Positions 54,376-64,000 of a stretch of DNA of 64,000 nucleotides are shown piece by piece. Position 1 is the stretch's first letter, and every line of letters starts with the position of its first letter. The stretch comes from Amoebidium appalachense (Eukaryota; Ichthyosporea). Where the stretch lies: NCBI GenBank assembly GCA_963693365.1, contig CAVNZM010000007.1:6138001-6202000 (forward strand). Reading direction: 5' to 3'. Position numbers and translations under genes: made by a program. The notes beneath the pieces were generated by a model. It made no database searches. It was not told the DNA's origin and worked only from the letters and a program-made list of their open reading frames with translations.

Positions 54376-56857
54376 CCACTTTTTTTTTTTTTTTTTTTTT
54401 TTTTTTTGAAGAGGGGTTGGAAGGGGGGGGGGGGGGGGGGGGGGAGGAAGGTGGGGGGGAGGGGAAGGGGGAGGGGGGGGGAGGGGGGGGGATGGAGAAT
54501 ACAGCTGCACACACAATGATATAAGAGTGCGCTGGGAGCGAAATCATTTCATTTCAGAGGTCTGCATATAGGTAGGCAATAACTGAGTGGATAACTATTA
54601 GGTTAGGCTAGATGAAAAAATAAGTGAATAGGTTTCCAGAACGCACACATACTTGTACCTGTGAGTCGATATGCTCAATATGGTTTATTGTGGTACATAT
54701 GTAATACCTGTACAGACACGATACATGAACCGATACTACTTTTATACTGCGCATACAAGTAGGTTCAACTTGACCCCGTTGACAAAGGTTTATTGAAACA
54801 TTTTGAGGTTTTTGAATCTAAAAATAACTGTTAGCCTTCTGTGATCACCTTAGTTCAAGACTGTTGCTCGTGGTAGCCCAATAAAGTTGCCTGCATACTC
54901 ATCTGGTAATGACCGTGCGGACTGAGCCTGTACAATACATATTGGCATGACGGAAAAGTCAATGTCTGCAATGCAACCGTCTGCATGGTGTGTCGTGCAT
55001 CATACGGCTGTCCGTTGCCGTGCCACATTGTTAGTTCAACCCGCCCGCGGGCAATGTGTGTATGCACCATGGCGTGGATTGAGGGACGCGTACGTCACAC
55101 CACGTGCACTTAGCACTATCAAATGCATGTGCACGTGATCATTAATGAATGCTGGTGTTGCAAATATTTATATGCGACGTGTATGCACCATGCTGAGCTG
55201 CACTCATATGCATGACGTGAGTGAACTTTCATCATGCTTGGAAGTGAGCAATTAGCCACGGCTAATTGATTCCAACGGCATATGCAATCGCAGAACTTGT
55301 GCAGCCCAGCTGCAGCACATATCTATTAGCTCTATTGACGTGATGCACATGCTCTTCGACGTGCACACACCCTCAGTTGTCATGCAAGTCATTTCATCAA
55401 TTCCGTGTGCACGTGCTGTGGTTACGTAGGTGTATTATGGCATGGTGACATCAGGCGGGCGGTCCGTTTTTACCCCGTCTAGATCTAGACGTCCGATCCT
55501 CCCCATATGGCCACCCAGCTGCCCCCTCAGTGTCCATTGATCCCAACCCCATATATAGCTAGCCCTCTCTTCTCCGTTCACCCCTTAGGAGCGCGCCTCA
55601 CCTCTTCTTCGAATTCCACCGCATGCGTGCACAGGCAAAAACAGCACACACATCATGACTCTAACTTGGGCCAGATAGTCTTTTGTATGACGTCACTTCA
55701 AGTGTAATTTTAGGCTACTAATAGGTACAAATTCCTTCTATACAACATAAGTGGGTTAAATTCTGTAGACTAATAGTTGCTTGCTAAGCTGATGCAATTT
55801 CAGCCAATCAGAGCTTACTGCGAGTAAAGCGGCAGGGTTGGGAATAGGGTTTATTCTGCCCGGAATATTTATAATGCTGAACCACCACAGGCGTGAGGTT
55901 TCGTTGTAATTATATAATAGAGACATAAGTGATTGGGGATGAACCGTTTATACAACTTTTTATATTATTCTGGCACTAGGCCGACAGACTCAGTACACCC
56001 AGCAAGGTGCAAACCCAGGCTAATTCGAAGCAATGTGTGTGTTTTCCCTGTTTTCCCGTTTTTCCCCAGGAAAACAGCAGCTTTGCAAGAAGATTATCAA
56101 CCCTGACAAAGGCTATTTCCTAAACCAATAAGCGCGCAGCGCATTTCTCATTGGACCACCTTCTCTCGACAACAATGAACGTCTGTTGCTCAAGATCTTG
56201 CTCACGAATCCACGATGTCAAAGGCTCATGCGAGAACGAAATGCAAGAGAAAGTAGGCCTTTTGTACGTAGTTTGGGTCACTTACAATAACAACTGCAGG
56301 GGTGCAAGTATACTGAATAATAGACCTATTCAAGTGCATCTTAGATCTTTAGATACGGTAGCATGAGCCGCGGTCACCAAAAAACCAGAGATACAGTAGA
56401 TAAGCTCTAGGGTCCCGCTTTCTCTTCCCTGTTCAACGTTTCTTCAGCCCCTCCCTAACCGGTTCAGGCATGTGGTCTTGTCATATGAACAATCAAATAC
56501 GTTATGGAGTATAAGAACAAGCATAAATACTTTTTCTTTCGTTTTTTCTGTCCTGGGTCCATGAAATTCCCCCGCCTGAGGCTTCAAAACCACATGCATT
56601 TTTGAAAAACAGGGAGATGTTTCGAAACCAATATTACACAAACACAGGACATCGTCACAAGTAGGCAAAAGTAAACGTAGGCACCAGGATATCCAACATC
56701 AGCCCTTTGCTGCCCAAAGAGCAAACACACATATACACATCCACACGGACAAGCACATACAGCCTCCTCATCCCTCCCCCTCCCCCCCACCACACACATA
56801 CACACACACGTGATACCACACACTTCCTGCCTACTGCTATATTTTCAAACTTCGTGA
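54376..56857. other. Intergenic region, largely unique
   Basis: Apart from a T run and G-rich block at 54379-54490, this stretch is free of long homopolymers. It contains an AATAAA at 54880-54885 that could serve the protease gene. From 55000 to 55440 there are many copies of the words TGCA, CATG and CACGTG. I see no exon. Confidence 0.5.
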
Positions 56858-57757
56858 ATGAGTGCCGCGCAAGCACTTTTCAGAAGAATGGCAGCATCCG
56901 TGTCTGCCAGTCCGCGGCTGCAAGAACTTGAAAAGCTCGTTGCGTCCGTCCCTCTCGGTCAGGATCCGGTGGCCGAATTCGCAAGATGTGGACACGTGCA
57001 CACAGTGAAAAATGGGATCGAAGCCACGTCCACCCTACCAAACCGTGGTACCGGTTCCCCGGGAGGCGCAACGAACTGGCTCGCTGCAAGTAGTGGAAAT
57101 GCTCCGCGGAAAATTGGCGTACTGTCGGCGTCGTTTGACCCCCCGACGGTTGCTCATCTGCGGTTGTGTAGTGAGTCGCATTTGAGGTTTCACTTTGATG
57201 AAATGCTATTTGTGTTGGCAAAAGCAAACGTGGACAAGGCGGTTACGGGGGCACGGCTGCACGAGAGATTGTTCATGTTGGAGAACATTGTGGATTCGCG
57301 AGAAATGGGCGTCTTGGAGGATGTACCAACGAGCATCGCCGTGTCCAGCCACGGGAGATTTGCCGACAAGGCGCGCGCGTTGAGAAAACATTACGGTGAC
57401 CACAACGTGAAATTTTATTTCATCATGGGATATGACACACTCATTCGACTATTTGATCCCAAGTACTATAGCGACATGCAGGCAGATTTGAAGCCGTTGT
57501 TTGACGCCGGAGATGTGGTGGTTTTCAATCGCGGAGAGCATGGGATGCAGCACATGCACGAGGTACTTGGTGCAGAATGTGCGAGTGCATTTCGTGAGCA
57601 TGTGCACACAGTGTGCATTGACTCGCCAAACATCAATCAAGCATCATCCTCCGAGGCTCGGCGCAGGGTCCAAGAAAACCTCCCTACTGATATGCTCCTT
57701 CCCCCCTCTACGCGCGAGTATATTGCGGCTAGTAAGTTGTATCGTTTATATATGTGA
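56858..57757 (+). CDS. Nicotinamide/nicotinate mononucleotide adenylyltransferase-like protein (POF1 type)
   Basis: An intronless frame of 299 residues from ATG at 56858 to TGA. The nucleotidyltransferase core carries the first ATP-binding signature at about residues 88-103 (GVLSASFDPPTVAHLR, matching GxFxPxHxxH, with T in place of the first H) and the second at 262-268 (ASSSEAR, matching ISSTxxR). Between them, FYFIMGYDTLIRLFDPKYY matches the G-x-D-x-L segment typical of NMN/NaMN adenylyltransferases. The overall length and wording fit the fungal POF1-like group better than animal NMNAT1-3. The reaction would be NMN + ATP to NAD + PPi. Residues 1-85 are extra; the first 25, with two arginines and many Ser/Ala (LFRRMAASVSASPRL), could be a mitochondrial presequence. 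A second ATG at residue 11 could give a shorter form. The convergent neighbour is NAD kinase. Confidence 0.85.
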   Translation: MSAAQALFRRMAASVSASPRLQELEKLVASVPLGQDPVAEFARCGHVHTVKNGIEATSTLPNRGTGSPGGATNWLAASSGNAPRKIGVLSASFDPPTVAHLRLCSESHLRFHFDEMLFVLAKANVDKAVTGARLHERLFMLENIVDSREMGVLEDVPTSIAVSSHGRFADKARALRKHYGDHNVKFYFIMGYDTLIRLFDPKYYSDMQADLKPLFDAGDVVVFNRGEHGMQHMHEVLGAECASAFREHVHTVCIDSPNINQASSSEARRRVQENLPTDMLLPPSTREYIAASKLYRLYM

Positions 57758-60700
57758 GCAATTGGAAAGCAAAGTGGGGTTTAAAATCTTGTAGGAATAT
57801 GTGATTAGCAGGAGGGGACGGAAAAGTATTGGGATTGGTGAAAGGATGTGTATTGGTTGGCTGAGTGTATACTCTGTTTTGGAGTGCCGTAGTGATACAT
57901 TCTTAGTTGGGTGTGGGTGCATGTGTGTCCTTCCCTCCACATTCGGTGTCTTTGTAACACCTATAATGTCGTCCTTGGAAGAGGTAGTTACGTGGTATTG
58001 CCTTGTTGTGTAGATGTACCCAGAGCGCTCACTCGCACCACACCAATCACACGGGCGCGAGCACCAACACTCACACAAACACACACACACTCTCTCTCTC
58101 TCTACGTGCTGTGTCCCCTCCTCCCCCCTCTTTCCCCCCCCCTCCCCCCTCCCCCCCTTTCCCCCTTCCCCCTCTCACATTACACGGTGTCACACATACA
58201 CACACTTACACACACACATAGAGAGAGAGAGAGAGAGCACATTTTAGGTACATGTGTACTCGTTGTTTTGTAGGGTGTGGATTTTGTTTCCGTAGCATAC
58301 TTCCAATAGACCTCACATGTCATTTGGCACCGAAAATGTTTATGTTTTTCGAATGAAAACTTTGTGGATCCTTGCACGTGCAGATGTTGAGTGATTATTG
58401 CATTTTAGGTTAGCCAAGAACATTACAACGCTATACCCATGCATTATCTTTTAGGTTAGCCATTCACCACTCTATTTATGGATTATTTCTTGGCCGATTG
58501 CGATAGGAGACTCTGCCCATGGGCGAAGGCCATTTTCAGGCTCACTGAACCCTTAAATTGAAGCTCGTTGTGTTACGGTATGCAATTTATCAGTGGTATG
58601 AATATATTGTTTCAGTCAGTAAAGTCTTCGTGCGTGTACACATACTTGCCTGCATCCAATTCCCCTCCCCCGGGACTTGATTCTTTTCAGCTGGTGTAGT
58701 ATGTTAGCCAAGGAAGTATCGACTTAGGTAGCGACGGGGGAGCTTCCTAGAAGCCCCGTCTCCTGAGTTCCTATCTATATTTTTCTTGCTTCTGCTTACT
58801 GCTGCAACTTTAACCCCCGGCTTTTCCCACTGTCCTTGCCTGCATAAGTAACCCTGCTCGTCTCTGATCAAGACGGGTGACCTACCCATGTTCAAGTGAA
58901 ACAGTATCTGAATTGGGTTTCGTTAACGAGGTGAATAGGTCGAAACCCGGGTACCGTGGATGACGTGGGCCCCCCTTGAGGATGGGCTCTGCTTATTATG
59001 CATACTCTTTATGTATGGCTTGCATTCTGCATCGTGTTATCCGTTTGTTCTTGTGTACTTCGTACTTTTTGACGCATTCAACCCCCCCCCCCCCCCACGG
59101 GGATAACGGGACCCTCATAAAGAAGAAAAAAGAATGTCTTGAAAGTAAAACAACAAACCCCTAACCTCAAAAACCAAAACCATCCCCAGAATGCCCCCCC
59201 CCCCCCCCCCCCCCCCGAAGATTCTTGTCTCTCCGTTCAGGCCTCCCTATCCGTACTTCTACCGGCACGCTTTGTCAGGTAAAATTACCTGCAGAGAACG
59301 TTGCAGATTGAATAAGCAAGTGAACCGTTGTGTATGCTGAATTCTTGCCCCAATCTGTTGATTGCTTCCCCCCTCCCCCCCCCCCCCACCCCACCCCCAC
59401 CCCCACCCACCCACCCACCCCCGCCCTCCTCCCTCTCTTGAAACCCCCCCCCCACCCCCCACCCTCCGTCACCCACCATTACACCTCCCTCCTGCCCATG
59501 CGACACACCGTGGCACACACACACACACACACGTCAGCACGAACATACACGTGAGCGTACATGCACCCATGCGCGTGCGCACACACACACATACCAACAC
59601 ACACCGTCACATCCACACACACACACACATACACCCAACACACGAAATTCCACACATGCACACACTCGACACACACACACACACAGACCTTCCACTTCTG
59701 CACCCCCTTCTCCATTCTATCACGGGCATGTATGGTGGCAGATCGCAGACCTAGAAGCCATTCACCCATCGACGGGGTGGTGGGCGGACTGGCGGGCGGG
59801 CGCCTTGGGGGGGGGGGGGGGGGGGGGGGGGGAGGGGCTAATGAAGGACAAATTTCCTGACCGGCACTCTCTTTGATACTTTCTCAAAGCTTTTGTTGCT
59901 TTGTGGCATTGATTTTTAGTCAATGTTAATTGATGTGTTGAAACGGGGTTCCGTTAAATTTAGGAGTTTCGGGTCGGCTCACACCTGACTGATGGTTCTG
60001 GGTCATATAGTTGGCGTGGTGCGCACCTACTTGACCCCAAAGAGTTTATAAGTTAGGCCTTAAAGGAGAAACTCCCTTTAAGTTCTGCTACTTTGTCTGT
60101 TGCTGTACTATTATAGTAGCATGTTAATGGGCAGGTGGGGAGGCAATGTGCATCATCAGAACCGAAACGTTTCATGACCAGCCAATCAGAAACTATTCTT
60201 GTCAGGTACACGTGCCTAGTGAGTTGGGAAGCAACGGTTGTTTCCTTTTATGGTAATGTTAAGTTTGAGAAAACTTAAGTCGTCTGACAGTGGGGCCTGG
60301 GATTTCCCACGGGGAGGGTACGTGGTGGTGGTGGTGGTGGTGGTGGTGGGTGGGTGGGTGCGTTGGGGAAGGGGGGGGGAGGGGGGGGGGGGGGGGGGGG
60401 GGGGAGGGGGGGGGGGAGCGGGGTGTGTGTGTGGGTGGATCGAGGGGAGATCTGGGGGTGAGGAGGGGGGGGGGGGGGGGGTAGGAACGGAAGCGGGGCT
60501 CAGCTGAATCCCACCTCGAGAAGATCATTTGAGTAGTCAAGTATGATATCTGGAAAACATTTACAGTGCCAGGGGAACCTGGCCGGGCACGTACTGTAAC
60601 ATGCTAAGGTCAAGTTCTCCGTGACTTGCATGCAGGGGGAGTCTGTGTCTTAAGGTTCTACACTTTCAGCATGTATGACTTATAATATCATACACCTCAC

Positions 60701-61802
60701 CATGCATACAACCCTTGTGCAACAGCACACGAATACAGTATCTGTCAGTGATTCACTGTACATGTGTGCCCTCACACACTTTATAATTTATTGCGTGGCC
60801 GCTATAATCATTCATTGATCTGCAGTTATGTACACAATCGAATGATTCATTATTCCGTATGTATCAAACATCATCCTCTGCAACTGACGACATTTCACCT
60901 AGATATCAAACCACCAGGCCAATTCAAAAATTCTAAAACTCGATCAACCGTGATGTGACTAAGATGTTAAACGATCGAACCAGATCTAATCCTAAATCGA
61001 CGATCGGAAAGACACCCACCAGTCGCACCAGCATCAAAAATAACATACAAAAAGATCCGCATGTCCCCACCCGTTCACGTAATAAATTTTCGAATCACCA
61101 CAATGGCATTTCACTTGGCCCAAGGATTTCAAACCCTGCAGGCAAGAAAAAATATTCATCACTGTGTTGCAGTGCACTTGCACCCTGAGCATTAAATATT
61201 TTTCAGGAATTTAGATGGGAATAAATCAGGGGCGCGCGCTGCGGTGTTTTCAGGACATAATTGCACAGACCCCCAATTAAAAATCACCAATTGCCAAGCC
61301 ACCCTATCTGGTGCTGCGTCTCTATGGAATAGGTATACATTCATATCAGACAGCTCAGACACCCCTTAGAACCTTCACCAAAACATTCCAAAATCAGGGC
61401 GCACAACCCCACCCCCCCATTGAGCCTCCTTTTCCTTTTAATTTTAGGCAAGTGCAACTACGACTGCGTAAAAATCACGGTGCAAGGCAGTTCCAAACTA
61501 CCACATTTCTCAAAACAATCCTTCATACGTTATGCCCGTGGGCCAACAAGAACATAAAAAAAAACCCTGAGTCCCCACACACCTATATGCTAGGAGGGGG
61601 GACGGAGGGGAGAGGGGGGGGGGGGGGGGGGGGGATACCAAAAGTAAAAAAAAAAGTTTTAAAAAAAGGTGGTGGTGGTGGTTGAGGCATGAGGGCGGGC
61701 GGGGGGGTCGGGGGGGAGGGGGAGAGGGGGGGGGGGGGGGGGGGGAAGGGGGGGGGGGGGGGGGGGGGGGAAGGGCTTGTTCAAAGATTTTCTTCAGCGA
61801 TA
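57758..61802. other. Convergent intergenic region
   Basis: Between the 3' ends of the adenylyltransferase and NAD kinase genes. It contains CT/CA-rich blocks (58090-58235), a full-length poly(C)-tailed repeat (58770-59097), CA-rich DNA (59515-59690), poly(G) (59809-59830), a GGT triplet run (60319-60350) with G-rich DNA, and plain unique DNA from 60500 to 61560. No exon was recognised. Confidence 0.5.
58770..59097 (+). repeat. Poly(C)-tailed interspersed repeat, full copy A2
   Basis: Collinear with 47136-47476 and nearly identical (about ten differences by eye over about 320 bp). It ends in CATTCAA and a C run. It is the copy closest to A1. Confidence 0.9.
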
Positions 61803-62219
61803 CTACGGTTTCCACTGGTGGGGGGGCTCATTCGTCTCGGCAATTGTCAGGTGGATGGGCTGTGAGCTGCCCGTTGGGTCGTTGCACCCGTGGACATGCC
61901 CCCTAGTGTTCCAGGCAAGGCATCGGTTGAGACTGTCAAACCAATCGTGGCTCTGGCTGTGTTTCCTAATATGGTTAAAAAAGAAGTGTTAGTATTCGAG
62001 GAGGTGACTTTCGTCACAGAAACATAAGTTTACGAACCAATCGTGGCTCTGGATGTGTTTCCTAATATGATCGGAAGAAAGTACATGTGTTGGTATCTGT
62101 GGATAAGAATGGGAAGTGCAGCAGCTCGAAAGTTCGGTGTGTGTGTGTGTGTGTGTGTGTGTGCCAGCGTGTTGCACGTGTGTGTGTGTGTGATGGCAGT
62201 TGTGACTTAGGTGTACCTG

Positions 62220-62284
<65 letters not shown>

Positions 62285-62903
62285 CTGGTGAGTGAGTGTG
62301 GGTGGGTGGGCGGGGGAGGGGGGCGAGCGTTGGAGGGGGGGATCACATACGCGATAGTGGGCACGTAGTGAGGGGAGCATGTGATGGTGAGGGTGTCTCC
62401 CCGTCTGATCTGCTGCCGATTACGACCATCGCACGAAACCCATGCCGCATCATTGCGACTGTCCTCCTGCACAACAATCTGTGTAACGTGTGCGTGTATG
62501 TGTACGTGTGTGTGTGTACGTGTGTGTGTGTGTGTGTGTGTGTACGTCTGTGTGTGAGTACATGTGTGTGCGTGCGAATGTGTGTGCATGTGTGAGTAAC
62601 CTCCAGGGGTAAGAGGGTGGCCACGAAAACGGAGGCTCTTAAAACAGAGAGATGTGTGTGTGGGAGAAAGGGGGGGAAAGGTGAAGCAGAGAGTAGGCAG
62701 GGGGCGGGCGGGCAGGCAGGCGGGGGGAGGGGGGGGGGGGGGGGGGGAGGGATGTACACTTAAGTGGTTGGAACATGGGAACAAAGACCTAAGAAAAACA
62801 GCAAAAGATATAAATCACTCAACCGACACCAAAGCAACTGTGCCCACGCGGGAGGAGGGGAGGGTGGGTTGGTGTGTGTGTATATGTGTGTGCGTGTATT
62901 GGT

Positions 62904-62936
<33 letters not shown>

Positions 62937-64000
62937 TGAAGGGGCCGGGTTCGGAAATCGAAAAGAATCCGAGTATGGGAAGGGGGCACACACATGTGTG
63001 TGAGGTGTGGAAGTGTGGGCACCTTGAGTTCGATGGACTCTGGCAATATGAGGGGCCGGAAAGAGAGGGTGTGGGGGCAGATGGGAGTCACAAGGATGCC
63101 CGGCACAGTCGGGTGCGCCATGGAACCCCCTGCTGACAGAGAGTAGGCCGTGCTATGCGAAACATGGTGTCATTTTCAGGTTTGAAACCCCCCCCCCCCC
63201 CCCCCCCAAAAAAAGGGGGGGGGGGGGGGGAAGAGTATAAAATAAAATAAACATGACATAGAGAAATATATAACCTTAATATAAAATAAAATGATAATCA
63301 AAAACAAAAACAAAAAAACCACGAAAAAAAAGAAAGGGGGGCGCAAGAGCAAAAACATACCCTCAGCTGCTACGACATACCATCACCAAACCAGATCAGC
63401 CCCCCCCCCCTCCCCCCCCCCCCCCCCCCACACACACGCATACACGCACAAATCCTCCCAGCATACACCCCACGCTCTTGACAACACACAAAAGCCACCA
63501 AATCAGAAAACCACACCCCTTCCGGTGGGTTTTGAGACCATGGACGGCTTCCCCCCCCCCCCCCCCCCCCCTAACTCTCCCTCTCCCGTCCCCCCCCCCC
63601 CCCCCCCCCCCCTCGTCCCCTGCCCCCGATTTGCACCTACTCTTGGCACAGATACAGCCACCAAATAAGCACACACGCACATGCACACACACACATACAC
63701 CTTCCCGTAGGTGCAGCAATAATGAAGCTGTTTATGTCCACCCTCCTCCCCGCTCCCCCTCCCTCCCCCCCCCCCCCCCCCAAAAAAAAAAAAAAAAAAA
63801 AAAAAAAACACACCCACCCACCCACACACCCACACACCTTCCCGTGGGTGTAGCAACAATCACACCGTCTGCCTGTACGGATGTGATGTGCCTGCCATCC
63901 ACATACAGGTCCAGGGTGCTGAGGTAGGGCGATGGCCCACGGTCTACCACTACTTCGTTCAGTGCTAGGAACGTGTCGCGCGGAGTCTCACCCGTTCGCT
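61803..64000 (-). CDS. NADK: NAD kinase, C-terminal exons (5' end beyond the right edge)
   Basis: Four minus-strand exons: 64000-63838 (partial), 63152-63023, 62466-62351 and 61956-61803, ending TAG; all phases agree. They encode the C-terminal beta-sandwich half of NAD kinase, which phosphorylates NAD to NADP with ATP. Diagnostic stretches are [25 protein letters not shown] split across the first intron and continued by [32 protein letters not shown], and [30 protein letters not shown] in the last exon is typical of animal cytosolic NADK. The N-terminal GGDG active-site motif lies outside the window. The last exon adds a hydrophilic tail ([16 protein letters not shown]). Introns 1 and 3 contain copies of the exon edges next to them, listed separately. 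Confidence 0.95.
61939..61973. repeat. NAD kinase last-exon acceptor region, functional copy
   Basis: The 35-bp segment AACCAATCGTGGCTCTGGCT plus GTGTTTCCTAATATG spans the true acceptor (61957/61956) and the first 18 coding bases of the last exon. A duplicate lies at 62036-62069. Confidence 0.85.
62036..62069. repeat. Duplicate of the NAD kinase last-exon acceptor, in the intron
   Basis: A copy of 61939-61973 with one substitution (GGATGTG for GGCTGTG). The substitution changes the acceptor context from ACAG|C to CATCCAG, while the next coding bases (QSHDWF) are retained before a stop further on. Confidence 0.85.
62222..62283 (+). repeat. (GT)n microsatellite
   Basis: About 31 GT units in the last intron of NAD kinase. 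Confidence 0.97.
63478..63545. repeat. NAD kinase donor-region copy 3, in the intron
   Basis: On the minus strand the exon-like end KPTGR precedes GGGGTGTGG, then TTGGTGGC downstream, as in copy 2. Confidence 0.6.
63650..63735. repeat. NAD kinase donor-region copy 2, in the intron
   Basis: On the minus strand [17 protein letters not shown] mimics the true exon end [18 protein letters not shown] at 63838, followed by TTTGGTGGCTG, which copy 3 shares. Confidence 0.7.

Noticed and set aside
62819-63121. ATG at 63121 as the start of a separate small gene
   Set aside because: It is an internal methionine of an NAD kinase exon that starts at 63152 and joins the preceding exon in phase.

Overview
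This is a nuclear window from a eukaryote. Genes are split by GT-AG introns of about 160 bp to more than 3 kb, and the final exon at 21840 is followed at once by an AATAAA signal. The gene set (KLHDC10, BAG6-like, aftiphilin-like, cytosolic-type NAD kinase, POF1-type adenylyltransferase, SLC25 carrier, secreted trypsin) looks animal-like. It fits an early-branching animal or a unicellular relative of animals; this is inference, because no rRNA or marker gene is present. Non-coding DNA is unusual: dozens of poly(G)/poly(C) runs of about 15-60 nt, long GT/CA/CT/CGCA microsatellites, and many minisatellites and palindromes.

Layout. 1-6246 (minus): ten exons of a BAG6/Scythe-like protein whose 3' end leaves the left edge. 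6247-8651: divergent intergenic stretch. 8652-9478 (plus): most of an SLC25 carrier. 9479-12547: repeat-rich DNA with a poly(C)/poly(A) array. 12548-16053 (minus): complete seven-exon KLHDC10 gene. 16054-19009: no secure gene. 19010-20155 (minus): single-exon ankyrin-repeat protein. 20156-21839: palindromes and repeats. 21840-39564 (minus): an 18-kb gene of about 17 exons for an aftiphilin-like FGDF-motif protein. 39565-45591: hairpins, palindromes, a tandem duplication and a possible retroelement remnant. 45592-54375 (plus): eight-exon secreted trypsin-like protease with a long unrecognised C-terminal part. 54376-56857: quiet intergenic DNA. 56858-57757 (plus): POF1-type nucleotide adenylyltransferase. 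61803-64000 (minus): last four exons of an NAD kinase, with its 5' end beyond the right edge.

How the genes relate. The adenylyltransferase and the NAD kinase are convergent neighbours and both act in NAD(P) synthesis. BAG6 and KLHDC10 are both protein quality-control factors in animals, and the aftiphilin-like protein is a clathrin-adaptor trafficking candidate. Nothing in the sequence shows a joint pathway for these.

Most noteworthy are (i) a dispersed repeat family of about 320 bp that ends in poly(C), with at least nine copies in both orientations; (ii) copies of exon edges, including splice donors and an acceptor, inside NAD kinase introns; (iii) a consistent 5'-poly(C)-poly(A)-3' polarity of compound homopolymers; and (iv) a cluster of perfect palindromes and a 34-bp hairpin at 41.2-42.4 kb. 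All exon models were built by eye from splice consensus, reading phase and protein similarity, without transcript data.
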